Below, in pieces: positions 36,501 to 49,212 of a stretch of 64,000 nucleotides of DNA. Below the pieces are notes generated by a model. It saw only the letters and a list, made by a program, of their open reading frames with translations. It ran no database searches and was not told the DNA's origin. The stretch comes from Tanytarsus gracilentus. Its lineage: Eukaryota; Arthropoda; Insecta; Diptera; Chironomidae. The position numbers and the translations under genes are program-made. Position 1 is the stretch's first letter. Each line of letters begins with the position of its first letter. The stretch lies in NCBI GenBank assembly GCA_038502055.1, contig JAXRKN010000045.1, forward strand, positions 2,068,501-2,132,500, written 5' to 3'.

Positions 36501-39500
36501 AAAAAATAAAAGTTGAAAAGAAAAGTTAGAAAATCGTTATAATTTTTACCATTCAACTTTTCAAAGTTCATTAATTCCGACTTGCTTTTTAATTTCTTTT
36601 TTCTTCTCTCTTAATCACCTTAATCGCTTTGATCGTCGCAACCCGAGTGACATATCCCAATGAGTGCTCAATAACTCTCATTTTAAAATGCTCTTAATAC
36701 CTCAATATCGCTATATTTGTCAAATGATAATTGCCCGCGAAATGAGACGAAAGAAAACTCGTGTGTGCGCGACAAAAAGTCATAAAGCAACATTAAAGAG
36801 CTAATGCGAGTGAAAATGTTAATAATAATAAAATCAACCAGACATTTTTATCAATTTCAACTATAAAGTGGAACTGGTTATCGTCAATATATACAAACGC
36901 TGTTATTTACATTCTTTATTGGCTATAGTTGGCATAAATACAACATTAGCGAACATCTTTTTGTGTTTGACATGTGCGAGGTGTTTGAGATTTTATTAAG
37001 TGGAATTTTTGAATTTTAAGATGTTAACAAGGGATGGAAAAATGTTATTAATTAAATTTTGATAATATTTTAAAAGCATGTTTTTCAAATATTTTATCAT
37101 GTATCAAACATTAACTTTTTTCAGTGATCATCATATCCGCAGCGATCAGACACGATCAACGAATGAAAATCTTCCATTTAGTATATCTCGTCTGCTATCG
37201 AAATCGTGTAGTAGTGAGAATTTTAAGCATCACAATAACAATAACGATAGTGATAGAAAGAGTGTTGAGAAGGACTTGAGTGACTCGGAGAGTGGAAAGA
37301 TTGCGCTGAGTGTGGCGGGTTTGCAGTACACAGCGACGGGTGGAATTTATTCATATCCATTGTACACATCAAGTGGCGTTCTTCGCGTGCCACCACAGAG
37401 AGGATATCCACCGCATGGACTTCATCCCGCATTTCCGCTTCATCCGGCTGCGGCCTTAGCACTTAAAGATAGACTTGCTGGTGAGTTTAATTTTTTTGTG
37501 CACCCCAATTTTCATCATCATCATCCGCGCGTCCCTTTCTACCTGAACGTCTCACTCGATTTAATTAGAGACACGACTGCCGACCTTCGAGAAGGATGAA
37601 AAAGGGCAAAAAAATCAACAAAATGTTAAAAAGAGATTATTGAAACATCAAATTAAGTTTTAACGTGAGTCTCGAGTTGATGATGAGCTGTTTTATGATG
37701 TCAAATTGACAGCTATAATATTTTTTGCACATGACTGACTTGATCTGAAATATAGAAAAATAAAATGCAATTAAAAAGTCTTGGGAAGGTTTGAAAAGTT
37801 TAATTAGGGGTGAAAAAATTATTTTGTAATATTTTACAAAAAATTTAAAAATACGTTAAAAATTTGAAATTTAAAAAAATATATTTCGAAGTAATTTATC
37901 CAAAAATAACCAAATCTATTTAAACTTCTGAAAAAATAATTTCCGGTTTTTACTTTCAAACCCGTGTTGCAATTAAAGACACGTCAGCGAGGTCGCATCG
38001 TCATTCGAAAGAGAATAAAGAAATTCCGAGAAACAAAAGACAATAAAAAAATCATTCCATGCAATGATTCACGGTGCGCCTTTAAAATTCTCATTCAGAT
38101 AATGATTGATCGTCATTATCGTGATGAATTTTAGTGTCGCAAATGTGGATACAAAAGTGTGTGTGCTTTGTAGCTTCTGTTGATCGCCAAGAGCACTTTT
38201 TCATTCATTAAAAGAAAAATTTTAGAAACAAAGAATAATTTTATAGCGCCGTAATCAAAAATGCACCTTTTGGATGAATTAAAAATGCCTAAAGAGATCG
38301 CGCACGTTGATCGCCATGACGTGTAGCATGTGAGATTTCTTCGATATTTTTACGATTTCAAAAAGGTGTTTCATGCATGTTTTTATTTCATCTGGTTCCA
38401 GCTACTGGGCATGTTCGATCTGCTTTTGTATGAATGCCGACAGAATTTACTTACACGCTCTCCGCGCCGCCACATTTCAATGCACTAACAAGCAAATAAA
38501 CAAATTAAATAAATAAAATACCGTGAAAGATGGGACGGTAGAACAGAAGAGAGGAAAATCAGTTTGAAAATATCTTTCGAAAAAATCTTTAAAGTTAAGA
38601 ACATTTTAAAAAAATTATTTCGAAAAACAAGTCTTCACTAGGTTACATGGTACTAAAAGCACACCAGAACAAATATCGAAAAATTTTAATCTTTAAATGC
38701 ATGCAATAAAATGAAAATTAAAAAAGAATCCATTTATTTCCTCTGACTTAATACCTCACTAACATCTCCTGAAATATCGCTGCAATTAATTCAAAATCGC
38801 GAGAGAATGAGGAAGAAAAAAGGAGAACAAACCTAATCCCTACGCCGCGTTTTTTCAGTTTATTATTTTCCATCGAATTGCAACAAAATTAAAACTTTTG
38901 CGCACTTATCGTCCACACCATTATAATTGAGAGCATGCGGGCATTCATTATTGGTGTTTTAATCGCAACTTAAGTAAAAGAACTTGTTTCAATGCGCGAT
39001 TTATCCTCTGCACTCTCCAATGAATTAAAAGATGATCAAAATATTTTTTCATACTCAATTTTATTGAAACGTGAGATTAAGCTTAAAAATGAGTTGAAGG
39101 AACTTCTTAAAGTGATATTAATTAATTTGGCGACTTAACTGACGACGCTAAGCTTCTTTGCATATTTCCATTTTTATCTAGCTCTCATTTTGTGGAGGAT
39201 TTAGAAAAGATGAATTTGCGTATTTAGAGATTTATTGATCGTGGTGAATTAATTAAATAATTATGTTATCTGCTTAGAGGAGCAAATTAATTAATAGTTT
39301 GATAAATGTGGGAATTAAAATTGTAAATTGGCTGTTAAATTTTGTTTTCAAATGTTAGAATTCAATCCTTTTTTATTTCAATTTCAATAAATATGTGACG
39401 TTAAACATTTTAAAAGTGAGCAAAGCTCTTTTTCAATTTAAACATTTAAACATTCCATTTAAACATTTTCAATTTTTAAAATTAAAATTTTCATTTTTAT

Positions 39501-42500
39501 CTATTTAATTCCTCACCCATGAAATCTCAATTAGGAATTATTTTTCTCTCATTTTCCCATGCACACAATAAATTTATTTATCAGACAACCGGCTTTCCAA
39601 AAAGTCATCACCATAATTTCTCCTTTAATTTCAATTAAGTGCTCAAGCTGCTCCGAGAGGTAGGTAAAAATCGCTTAAATTATGAGCTTGTCATTAATCG
39701 TACAAGTTTCACAAGCACATTTAAATTAGCCTCGATTGTATTATAAAATGGATACTGTTTGGGTCACATAACCATTTTGCGCAATTTACTCGCCTCATTT
39801 AACGCCAAAAATGTAATGATGCTTTATAGAAAATAATTTTTTTGATGTTGCGTAATGAGCAATTTAGAGGAGTAACATTTTAATCGAAATTAATGTTTAA
39901 CCGCACATACATGAGCAGGCATTGGACATACATGGAGAGACTTAATCAACATAAATAATTATATATGAATATGGGAGGGGAATCGATGAGCGTGTGTGTG
40001 GTAATAAAATTATGATTATGATTCTCCATCATATAAAAAGTTTTTGTTGTTCAGATAGCAATCAACATTAACTCATTATTTATTGATTCAATCTACACGT
40101 GGAGCAGCTATTAAAAGTTTCTTGAGACATGATGATGGAAATTAATTTCGATACTCAAGTGTTTTAATAAAATCGACAAACCATCAGAGGTTAGCCGATT
40201 TTGTCGAAACTAATGGAAAATTTTCAGAATTCAACTCAAAGTTTTCGTATCATCCTCCAGCCTTTCCAATTCCACGTCGTATTGGACATCCTTATCAAAA
40301 TCGAACACCACCAAAACGAAAAAAGCCTCGTACGTCTTTCACGCGAATTCAAGTCGCGGAATTGGAGAAAAGGTTTCACAAACAAAAATACTTAGCATCG
40401 GCAGAGCGAGCGGCACTTGCGAGAGGCCTCAAAATGACAGACGCCCAAGTAAAAACCTGGTTCCAGGTAAGATTTATTGCCGACAAAAATAACAATTTAA
40501 TTTTCTAACTTTTTTCTCTCTCCCCCGCATATGAAAAATCAATAATTCAGAATCGAAGGACAAAGTGGAGGTGAGTTGGCTATAAATTGCAATTAAAATG
40601 TCTCCGAGTGTTGAAAGGGCGCAGTTTGAGTCAATAAATCTCATGTGAAAATCTGTGTATGTGTTGAGGGCAATTAAAATTGCATAATTGATTTTAGAGC
40701 GTTGAAAATTGAAATGATTTATTGGAATGTGACAACAATGGATTGAATTAAAAGTTTTTAAAAATTCTCTAGAGATTAATTTTTATCTTCACGTTTTTTT
40801 TCAACTGATAAAAATATGAAATTACACAATCGATAAAATCCATTCACGGACAGCTGATATCCGAATAAAAACGTCTGTAACAACAAAAAGATGTGAATTA
40901 AAGAGTGATTAAAAATTGATTAAATTTTACCTGGTAGTCCATCGCCACAAGGAAAAGTTCTCCAACTTATGACACCAGCAACTTCACCGTTAATCACTGA
41001 AGGAGAAAAATCAAAATTGAATTAGGTTACAAAATAATTAAATTTTAATTTTTCACCTAAAGGTCCTCCGGAATCGCTGAAAAAATAAAAAGTCATGTTT
41101 TATTTAAATTAAGCCCGACACTAAGTGTAGTTATTTTTCATACCCTCCACAAACGGATGTTCTCGGGCCACTCACGACACACAACTTTTGATCGACCACA
41201 AATTCTCCTCTATGAGTGACGCTGTAACGTTCCTTACAATCGTCATTTGCAATTGTTACTGTGTACATTTTTTGAAGTTGATCTGCTCGACGAGGTAAAA
41301 TTGCCCCATAACCTATGTAACCCCAACCGACAAAAGTTCCCTGCACACCGACTCCAATGAATTGATTTGAAAGAGGGATTGGTTGAACAAGACGATTGAA
41401 CTGAATTCTTGTTGCTGTTCGTACGATTCCGACATCATTAATGTTCGGCCCTGGAATGTAGTCAGGGTGCAAAAAAATTCTTAGAGCTCGATATTGAACG
41501 CCGCCTCTTCCATTTTTATAATTAGATCCAACAATAATTGAAACTGTGCCAGGTTGCGATAGACGGAAAATTATGCAATGGGCAGCCTAGAAATAAATTA
41601 AAGATAAAATTGTAGAACTAATAAAATAATACTTACCGTTAAGACACTTCGAGTATTTAAAATTGATCCACCACATGTCGAGAGGAACAAAGTGAAGACA
41701 TGGGCCATATAAGGATGATCCTCAATTAAAGCATCTTCGCCATTTATAACAGATTTTGAAAAATCTTCATCAGCTGAAGAAGAAAATATTAAAGAAATTA
41801 GCAAAATAACTGATGTGAACTGAACGAACTTCATTGTGTGACTGATAAAAAATTTCAGATATTATAGCTCCGCTATATATTAATTTTGGATTTTTCCAAA
41901 ACCTGTTTTCGACCCCTACTGCCAAGACATTACCTTGTGCAACACCAAAACATATACTCAAATGATAGGCCTAGTCAAACCCTACAAACTGGCGAAAACA
42001 GATTTGAAATCGGTTGCTCCTACGAGGAGTTAGAGCCATTTAAGTCATCTTACTTTCTCACTTTCTCACTTTCTCACTTTCTTACTTTCTCACTTTCTCA
42101 CTTTCTCACGATCTTAGTGAACGCCATATCTCCAGAACGGCTGGTCGGATTTGATTCGGGTTTGTGGCTTAAGATCGGGTTTTGGTTCTAGTTGTGCAAG
42201 AAGTATTTTGTTTTGAGGTACGACCCTCCAAGGACCGTCCCTGAGTGCAAAAATGTCCTTTTTCATACAAATTTTCTCTTATATGCCTTCATGGGTATCG
42301 TTGAACTCGTAATTTGACCAGGAATCGAATGGAACTGACGATTTTTGAGGAATGTCCATCATGACCGGCCAGGAGTGCCACTAATGTCCATTTTTCAGAA
42401 CTATGGCTTCATGTATGTCGTTGAACTCGTCATTGCATCGGGAATCGATTGACACTGACGATTTTTGAAGAATGTCCATCATGGCCGGCCAGGAGTGCCA

Positions 42501-44403
42501 CTAATGTCCATTTTTTAGTACTATGGCTTCATGTATGTCGTTGAACTCGTGATTGCATCGGGAATCGAGTGACATTGAAGATTTTTGAGGAATGTCGATC
42601 ATGGTCGGCCAGGAGTGCCACTAATGTCCATTTTTCAGAACTTTGGCTTCATGTATGTCGTTGAACTCGTCATTGCATCAGGAATCGATTGACACTGACA
42701 ATTTTTGAGGAATGTCCATCATGATTAACCAAGAATGCCCATTGCAACGGAGTAGGGTACTAATCTATGCGGAGCTATTGGAAATGGCAACGCCGTTTGC
42801 AGACCCATCTTGTTTCTATATCGATTTTTATTAAAAGTTGATAAGATAATATTTTTAAACCCATTCATTAGATTAAATTAGAAATTTTTCATTTTAAAGC
42901 ATTTTAAGTTTAAAAAAATTCTTCCAAACTCCATTAAATATTTATTGTCGAGATAATGGCGAATAATGGGACTGAACGTAGGAGTTTAACTTTTCCTTGT
43001 TGTGATACAAAACAGAAGCACAAATATCGATTTTCGTCTCGTTGTCACTTTAAAAAATCAACATCCTCTTTAAAAAAAATATAACGCTCGAATTTGTATA
43101 AAAAAATTTCGAAACTTTTTTTCTCATTCATTAAAAAGTAATTTTCATTCTCGCTCTTTTTGCCGTCGTGCAATGATGAGAAAATAAAACACGAAAAATG
43201 GTGGAAATTAAGCTTGAAGAAGTAAATGGCTTTGTAATCAAATGTAAATTGGAGTAGTGAATATTAAAAAACTCAAATCATAAAGCTTACGGTTCTGATT
43301 TTCACTTTTTTGATTTACCGCAATGAATTTAGATTGCGTGGAAATTAATGTTGAAAAATTAGATCAAAAAAATCGTTATTTTCAAACGTATTTTAGGATT
43401 TGAACCTTCAACATCTAAATTTTTGGTTATTTTTAAATTCATAATTAAAGAATTAAATCTAAAACTCATTCAACTAACCGCAAATTTCCTCTTAACAGCA
43501 AACTGTTAAAAAAGTTTAATTAATCAAAAGCGCTCAACTCGAAAAAATTGTGGCACACAAAATTTCATTTTCGGTTGTTTCCAACAGAAAAACCGCAGTC
43601 GGAGTAGGAAGAAAAATTTGTCGGCTTCAATTAACATTTCAATTAATAAAAGTTGAGTTTTTGTTTAACGAGAAAAGAGAGAAAAATATTACACGGAAAT
43701 GCACGATGGTTAAATTGAATTACTCTAAAAGTTCGTGTTCGTCTGCGCAGAATGCGGAAAAATGGAAAAATTTCACAACATGATTTTTGAAGAACGCCAT
43801 GAAATTTTTGTCTTGCATAATTAAATTGAGTCTTAATTGTTAGTTTAAAAGAAAATCTCATTAAGATCGCATATCATGGTATTCAAATTATGCATGAAGG
43901 TGTGACTGTGTCTTTGTAAATGATATCATATGATGAGAGCTGTTGAAATGGGAGATGTAAATAATTAAATTTATCTTTATAACACTCAAAGTATTTAAAA
44001 AAATGTTTATGCTTTTTAAATTTTGATTATCAAAAATGAAAATTTAATTTTCATCATCTTCTCATTTTTCTCTGCTCTTCTCTTAAATGTGAATGAAATA
44101 TGAGCCTCCATCAACGTTATAAATTGATGTCAGGTTTTGAGTGAAATTTCCAATTAACCTAATTTACTAATTTTTATCATTGTATTTTATCTCAGAAGAC
44201 AAACAGCTGAGGAACGGGAAGCTGAAAGACAAGCCGCAAATCGATTGATGTTGTCGCTTCAAGCGGAGGCGTTAAGTAAAGGATTCGGTAACCCTGGTCC
44301 GCCTTCATCAATGACATCACCTGGCGCCCCACTTGCTGCACTTCATGGCCTTCAACCCTGGGCTCCTGCAGGACCACCACCAGAGCCACATTCTGTACAG
44401 TAG
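33547..44403 (+). CDS. C15: C15/clawless, TLX (HOX11)-class homeobox transcription factor
   Basis: Nuclear homeodomain factor of the NK/NKL cluster; in Drosophila C15 (clawless) patterns the distal leg and amnioserosa. Exons 33547-33713, 37125-37480, 40228-40466, 40551-40570 and 44196-44403 join in frame to 329 residues. Exon 1 is acidic (EDDDLDQDQEEINVDDVDD). Exon 2 has an eh1-type Groucho-binding motif PFSISRLL and a Tyr/Pro/His-rich region. Exon 3 has KRKKPRTSFTRIQVAELEKR and most of the homeodomain, including the TLX-class RAALARGLKMTDAQVKTWFQ; the 20-bp exon 4 gives NRRTKWR; exon 5 starts RQTAEEREAERQAANRLM, the conserved TLX flank. Threonine at homeodomain position 47 is the TLX hallmark. 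Assignment of exon 1 rests on matching phase and composition and is less certain than the rest. Confidence 0.93.
34630..36237. mobile_element. 1.6-kb non-autonomous TIR transposon with iterated terminal motifs, flanked by TA
   Basis: The left end GGATGGTTGCTCATTA and following bases recur inverted at the right end, and TA dinucleotides flank both (34628-34629 and 36238-36239), as for Tc1/mariner-type insertion. A 17-bp motif close to GCTCATAATTTCTGAGT occurs four times near the left end (34638, 34818, 34839, 34862) and four times inverted near the right end (35835, 35858, 36196, 36213). No open frame resembles a transposase; the only sizeable one (114 codons, minus strand, 34797-35141) has no DDE signature I can see. 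It therefore looks like an internally deleted or composite element moved in trans. It sits in intron 1 of C15. Confidence 0.85.
37481..40227 (+). other. 2.7-kb intron 2 of C15, no gene seen
   Basis: AT-rich without coding signal on either strand. Poly-A/T runs and scattered ATTA/TAAT homeodomain-type cores are present, which is not informative in DNA of this composition. Confidence 0.5.
40822..41834 (-). CDS. Chymotrypsin-like serine protease, nested in C15 intron 4
   Basis: Secreted S1-family serine protease, 259 residues, from five exons: 41637-41834, 41144-41586, 41057-41076 (20 bp), 40931-40996 and 40822-40874. A signal peptide (residues 1 to about 21, MKFVQFTSVILLISLIFSSS) precedes a short propeptide and the mature start VINGEDA. 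The triad is intact: His in AAHC, Asp in NINDVGIV, Ser in CGGDSGGPL, the last encoded across the 20-bp exon. The residue at the base of the S1 pocket (six before Ser195) is serine, as in chymotrypsin. Oddities: the activation site reads SKS-VING with no Lys/Arg at P1, and the usual Gly216 after SW is Arg (SWRTFPCG). Probably digestive or immune, but substrate is unknown. The gene lies antisense inside the homeobox gene. Confidence 0.9.
41841..41880 (-). promoter_or_regulatory. Core promoter of the nested protease
   Basis: On the minus strand an initiator TCAGT sits at 41841-41845, only 7 bp before the ATG. TATA-like sequences lie upstream at about 41861-41866 (TATAAT) and 41874-41880 (TATATAG). 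Satellite-type repeat DNA begins soon after, so the upstream control region must be short. Confidence 0.45.
42052..42109. repeat. 8-bp microsatellite (CTTTCTCA)n
   Basis: About seven head-to-tail copies of CTTTCTCA, one with a C-to-T change (CTTTCTTA). It directly precedes a 120-bp-period tandem repeat and looks like part of the same composite repeat. Confidence 0.9.
42285..42740. repeat. Tandem repeat with exact 120-bp period, about 3.8 copies
   Basis: Copies begin at 42285, 42405, 42525 and 42645 with GGCTTCATGTATGTCGTTGA or a close variant, each followed by GAATCGATTGACACTGACG and GGCCAGGAGTGCCACTAATG. Copies 2 to 4 differ by only a few substitutions and no length change; copy 1 is more diverged (GCCTTCATGGGTATCG). 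It is richer in GC than its surroundings. It lies in C15 intron 4, upstream of the nested protease. Confidence 0.92.
42741..44195 (+). other. Rest of C15 intron 4, no gene seen
   Basis: AT-rich intronic sequence. A B-box-like string at 43397 is the only tRNA-like signal and does not fold into a convincing T arm. Confidence 0.5.
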
Positions 44404-47400
44404 AAATCAATTTTAATAAGCGCAAAAACTTTTATAAGCAATAAATACGTCGATAAATAGTGAAGGCTTTGAAAAAATTAATTAAAGTACATATTGGCTG
44501 ATGCTGTAGATCTCAAGTAAATCACAAATTACTTAACGATATTGTGGGTGAGAATTTTTAATGGGATAATTTTTTTCGTTGCGTTTGGATGTAAATATGG
44601 TTAGAAATTTACAAAATATATTTAATAATTTTCACCAAGTATAAGAAGAAGAATTTCAAAGCACAATCATAGATGAAATTAAATTTTAAAAGGGTTTAAA
44701 TTTTGAAGTTCAAAGGGGAGGTAATTTAATTAAATATTAAGGGTTTATTTTATTTTTGAAACTCGATATTTTTAAAACTGTAAAATTTATAAATTTTAAC
44801 CTGTTAAATTATTTTCAACTTTAATTTTTATTTTCAGAATTATCATCTCCTTGAACTTCAAAAAAATATTTTCACAGCTAAAGCTTTGGCTTCTGTAAAT
44901 TATCTATACACAAATAATTAAATGACAATTAGTTTTTAAAATTATTGAATACATTATGTACTATTCGCAATAGATTTTAAGCAAAAACGTAAGGAAGGAG
45001 CAAGAATAATTAAAAAAGTATACCATTTGAGAAAAGAAAATTTAGTTAATAAAGAAATTAAAATTTAATTAAATTTTTTCAATTTATTTTTAATATTTCA
45101 GACTTTTTAAAATATATTTTACTCTAAAAACATTGAAAAATTTTAATAAAAACCCAATCATATTTACATCGACTGAAATTTTATATTCATTCAAAATAAT
45201 TCAATTAAAATATCATCAATAAAACACGTCAAATGAATTTCATTCACTCCTCTCTAACTTTCCCATACATGATAAACAATTACAGTTTCACTTGTTATCC
45301 CACGATGATGCTGAAATAAAGACATATCTTCAAATCAATCTCAAATCCCAGAGCAATTGTGAGCATACGTTTAGGATAATGCGAGTGAGAATAGTTTCAA
45401 TGATAAATCAACAAACAAAACAATTTTCAAATTGGTTTATCTTGTAATTTCACTTTGAGTGCGAGGGACCTGTTACCGAGTAATTCGATGGGAGTGAAAC
45501 AGGATATTCGTGCGATGTAAGCCATAACAACAGCTCAATCTCACCCCTCACATTTTTGCGCTCTATGATTTTTAATTGTACGGTGGAAAGAACTGAGAGA
45601 AAAATTATCTAAATTTTATTTTACGAACTTTTTTAATTTTTAAAGAGATTTTTAGTTTCATTAAAATTTTTGGAAATATTGTTATATGAAAATATTTTAA
45701 ACTTTTTTCATCAGTTCCAATAAATAAAAAAAAATAAAATCTTTTCATTTATTTTTTTTCTCAGTGCCAGTGTAATTTTTTCTCACTCCCCTCTTTGCGT
45801 AAAATTTTTATCTTTTACAGTACCTCTTTATAAATTTAAACGACAACCGACTATTGCACTTGACTGTTTCATTGTTTTCATTGTATTGTGAGAGCAAACG
45901 AGAGTCAATGATCCTTGCCAGAGTTCTCTTCTGTTAATTTCACAATTATGTTGTTATGTTTTATTTATTAACTCTCATGACATTCGAGACTCTTACAGTA
46001 ATTCCCAAATGAATGTCGTTGCTATAAAAATTTTTTTTTTCGCTTTGTTTGTTGTCTTTTTTCCCATTCACTGGCTGTACACGAACATCGCAACCCCTCT
46101 CCACTCACCAGCCACCAGTGTGCATATAAATACATGAAGATTGCTCATTTTGTCATGTGTTTTTCCACCCTAATACCTCGAGAGAGCTGCAAAATTATTA
46201 AACAGCTTCACTTATGCTGTTGGAATAATATGCTTTATATCATAAATTTATTTTTTTCTATTCATCCAGGACATACCACTTTTGGTAAATGATTTCTGTT
46301 TAACAAAGGATGAAAATATTGGAAATTTAATAAAACCTTTTTAACAAAGTTAGTGTTGTTTATGATTATTTTAATTTTTTTGTGGTGTCTGGATTTTTTT
46401 AAAATTACTTTTTAATTTAAGCATTTGTGCATTGAAAAAATGTTTTAAAAATATCTAAAAATATTTGCTCATCTGACTTTGCACATGGCCTCCAAAGCAG
46501 CTTGTTTAACCACATAAAAAAATCATAATTTCTCTCTGCAAACAATTCCAACGCTCTTTTTATTTTCTTCATTATATTTCTCGCGGTCATCATTAACCAG
46601 AAGCTATAAACTCATATCATAAAAGAGAGAGATTTTTATTATCACCTAACTATCATCGTGATAAAGCCGAAAATATAATTTTCCTTCAAATTACGCTCTT
46701 TTACGACACCGTAATTACAACCTACCGCGTTTGTGCCATCCCGAAGGCATCTCGAGAGAATAAAAAGAAATCTTTTGATAAATTACGAGAGAAAATGCTC
46801 GCTTTTGTGATATCTTTTAATTCATCGTTCAGAGTTAATTAAAACGAAACTTGTTATTTTATGAAAAAAGGCTCTCGATGGCACACACAATGAATGACAT
46901 CATTTCCATGTTAAACCTCAGTTGTAAACTGATTTTATTTTATATTTCAACTTCTACGCTCGTTCGTCGACGCCCACGATGTGCTGTGATTGGCAGACGC
47001 TAACCGTGTATGTATGACGGGTTTATACCAAGACAGTGTTTGCATGTGTTCGAGTACTTTTTATCTGGCAACAATTTTTAAGTACATCGACTTTTTATTT
47101 TCGCCCCGATGATGAATTCACATTCATTTTCATGCCAGGTTTTTCATTTATTCTCGACTCCTTATTCATCATTTTAATTCTCGTTTCTTTTCGCTCACAT
47201 TTTCTCTCTCGCAAAATAAGAATATTTAATGTTATTTTTGTTTCAGTGTTTTATTCTAGGGAATCGTTTGAGAGATTTTTACATAATCTTTAAATGCTGA
47301 TGAAAATTTTGAAATAAAAAATATAATTTTTCTGAAATTTAATGCAAAAATATAACCGTGAGCAAATCAATGTAATTCCAAGAATTTAAGGATTTGAAGC

Positions 47401-49212
47401 CTTATCAAAATTTTTTTTCTTTTATTCAATTCTTATCAGCAAACATTTAATATTTAAAACTTTATTTTAAATATTGAAATTTAGCAAATTAAATTCATGC
47501 ACATTTTAAGTCCAAACTTTGTTGACTCCTATCCAAGATGATTTTATTCATTTTATTTTTCAAGATATTTATTTCAACGTCTTTTACATATTGCAACGTT
47601 GCATTTAAAAGAAAATGAAAACAGAAAAGGAAAATTGGATTTAGTAAAGCAGCAATTTTTTATAAAGAGAATCAATTTAAATATGGAGAATGAGATATGA
47701 AGTTAATTTGATTTTTGATTGCTATTTTAAATGTTCTGTAATAAAATTTTCATACAAGTTGAATTTTTAAACTTCATGCATGGTTTAAAATAATCAAAAG
47801 TTTTGTAAAAATCATTTAAAAATATCAGTGATGGTTTTTTTAAATAAAACTATTTAAGACTTACAATTTTCCTTTCAAAAACGCCATTTCATGTCAATGT
47901 GCTCATACACAGCAGCAGCGCTGAGTAATTGATGGCAATTTTATTGTTATTTGAATTTTATTTCTCGCCATTTTTGGGGTTTGAGTAAAGCAATTTCTTA
48001 CAAAGCACATTTAAGCACGCATGAGATTGTTATTTAAGTGTCAATTTAATGGCTCGTTCATAAAGTTGACCTCATAGGATTTTCCTCGTTCATGACTTGG
48101 TTTACATGTGTGTTGTGCAATTTGAAATCATTTTTATGAAGCTGAAATTTTATTGACGAACATTTGGTGCGAAATATGGGCTGTAAAATTCATTTTGATG
48201 GTCAAATGATTTTTATGGCAATGGAAGGATATTTTGATAAATAAAAATATTCAGAAAGAGTCAAATTTGTGATCTTTTTGCCCTCAAAAAAACCAATTTA
48301 AATTAAAAAGAACCATTTGCGATCGCCGCAATTTGAGCAATCCGCATCATTTGAAAAAGTGAAACTGCAGATGATGTTGAACACATCAGCAACATTTTAA
48401 GCACAAAATCGCAATCGTGGTTAAATGGATGGTTGAGTTTAATATCCACAAAATGATATTTCTCTGTCTTGAATGTTATACGTGGAAATTGGATATTAAA
48501 CGTCGACCATCATCATCATTTATTGAAACCAAGCGCGCACAACAACTGTGTATAATATTAAATGTGATTTTGTTGTTTCATGGAAGAGAAGAAAAAAAAT
48601 ATTTTCATTTTAATATCATTATGCCGACATTAATTTATTTCAACCCCGATGGAAGGCTTTTTAAATTGAAATAAAAGAGAGAAACAATAATTGAGCTTTG
48701 AGTTTGTAATGATGCATTTATGGGCAAATTGAAAAACGTGATATTTATGCAAATTGATGGCTATGAATTTAAATCAAAAATTAAGAATTTATACAAGAAA
48801 AAAACTCAGAAAACATATTTTAATAATTTTCAATCCTCACACTAATCTTTCAAGGATCCTGCCCTCCTTGGGATCTCTCATAGATAAAGCCTTACATATA
48901 AAAAATTCAGTTCGATATAAAGTCGTATGAGGGCAGAAGCGTCGAAAGAGAGAACTATTCAAAAATAACTCATTAAAATCATTTTAAGGGTTATTCGAGC
49001 GCATTATTTTAAAGTCATCTTAATTGTGTTAAAAATAATTGTTTTATTTGTACCACATTTAAACATATTTTCTAAAAACATTCTATACATTTAAAAAAAC
49101 TAAAACTGAATCAGCATAGCCATAAATGCGCAGTATACTTCATTCGAAAAAATGAGCTAAAAAATATTATTATTATTTGAGTCATAGTCAATAATATTCA
49201 AAAAACGTACAA
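44404..49212. other. 4.8-kb interval between C15 and the DUF3105 gene
   Basis: Contains the C15 3' UTR at its left end and, around 48895-48930, TATAAA-like and initiator-like strings that could be the promoter of the next gene about 300 bp further on. No open frame here shows domain or codon evidence of being a gene. Long poly-T and poly-A stretches occur. Confidence 0.5.

Noticed and set aside
41886..42191. 101-codon plus-strand frame running through (CTTTCTCA)n
   Set aside because: The repeat translates to a periodic Phe/Leu/Ser/His string; frame is open because of the repeat.
43385..43415. B-box-like GGTTCAAATCC on the minus strand, possible tRNA
   Set aside because: T-stem pairs at only three of five positions and no A box or acceptor stem could be found at the right distance.
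47036..47293. 85-codon hydrophobic plus-strand frame, considered as a further small membrane protein
   Set aside because: Starts without an ATG in good context, hydrophobicity comes from T-rich DNA, and it is on the other strand and far from the array.
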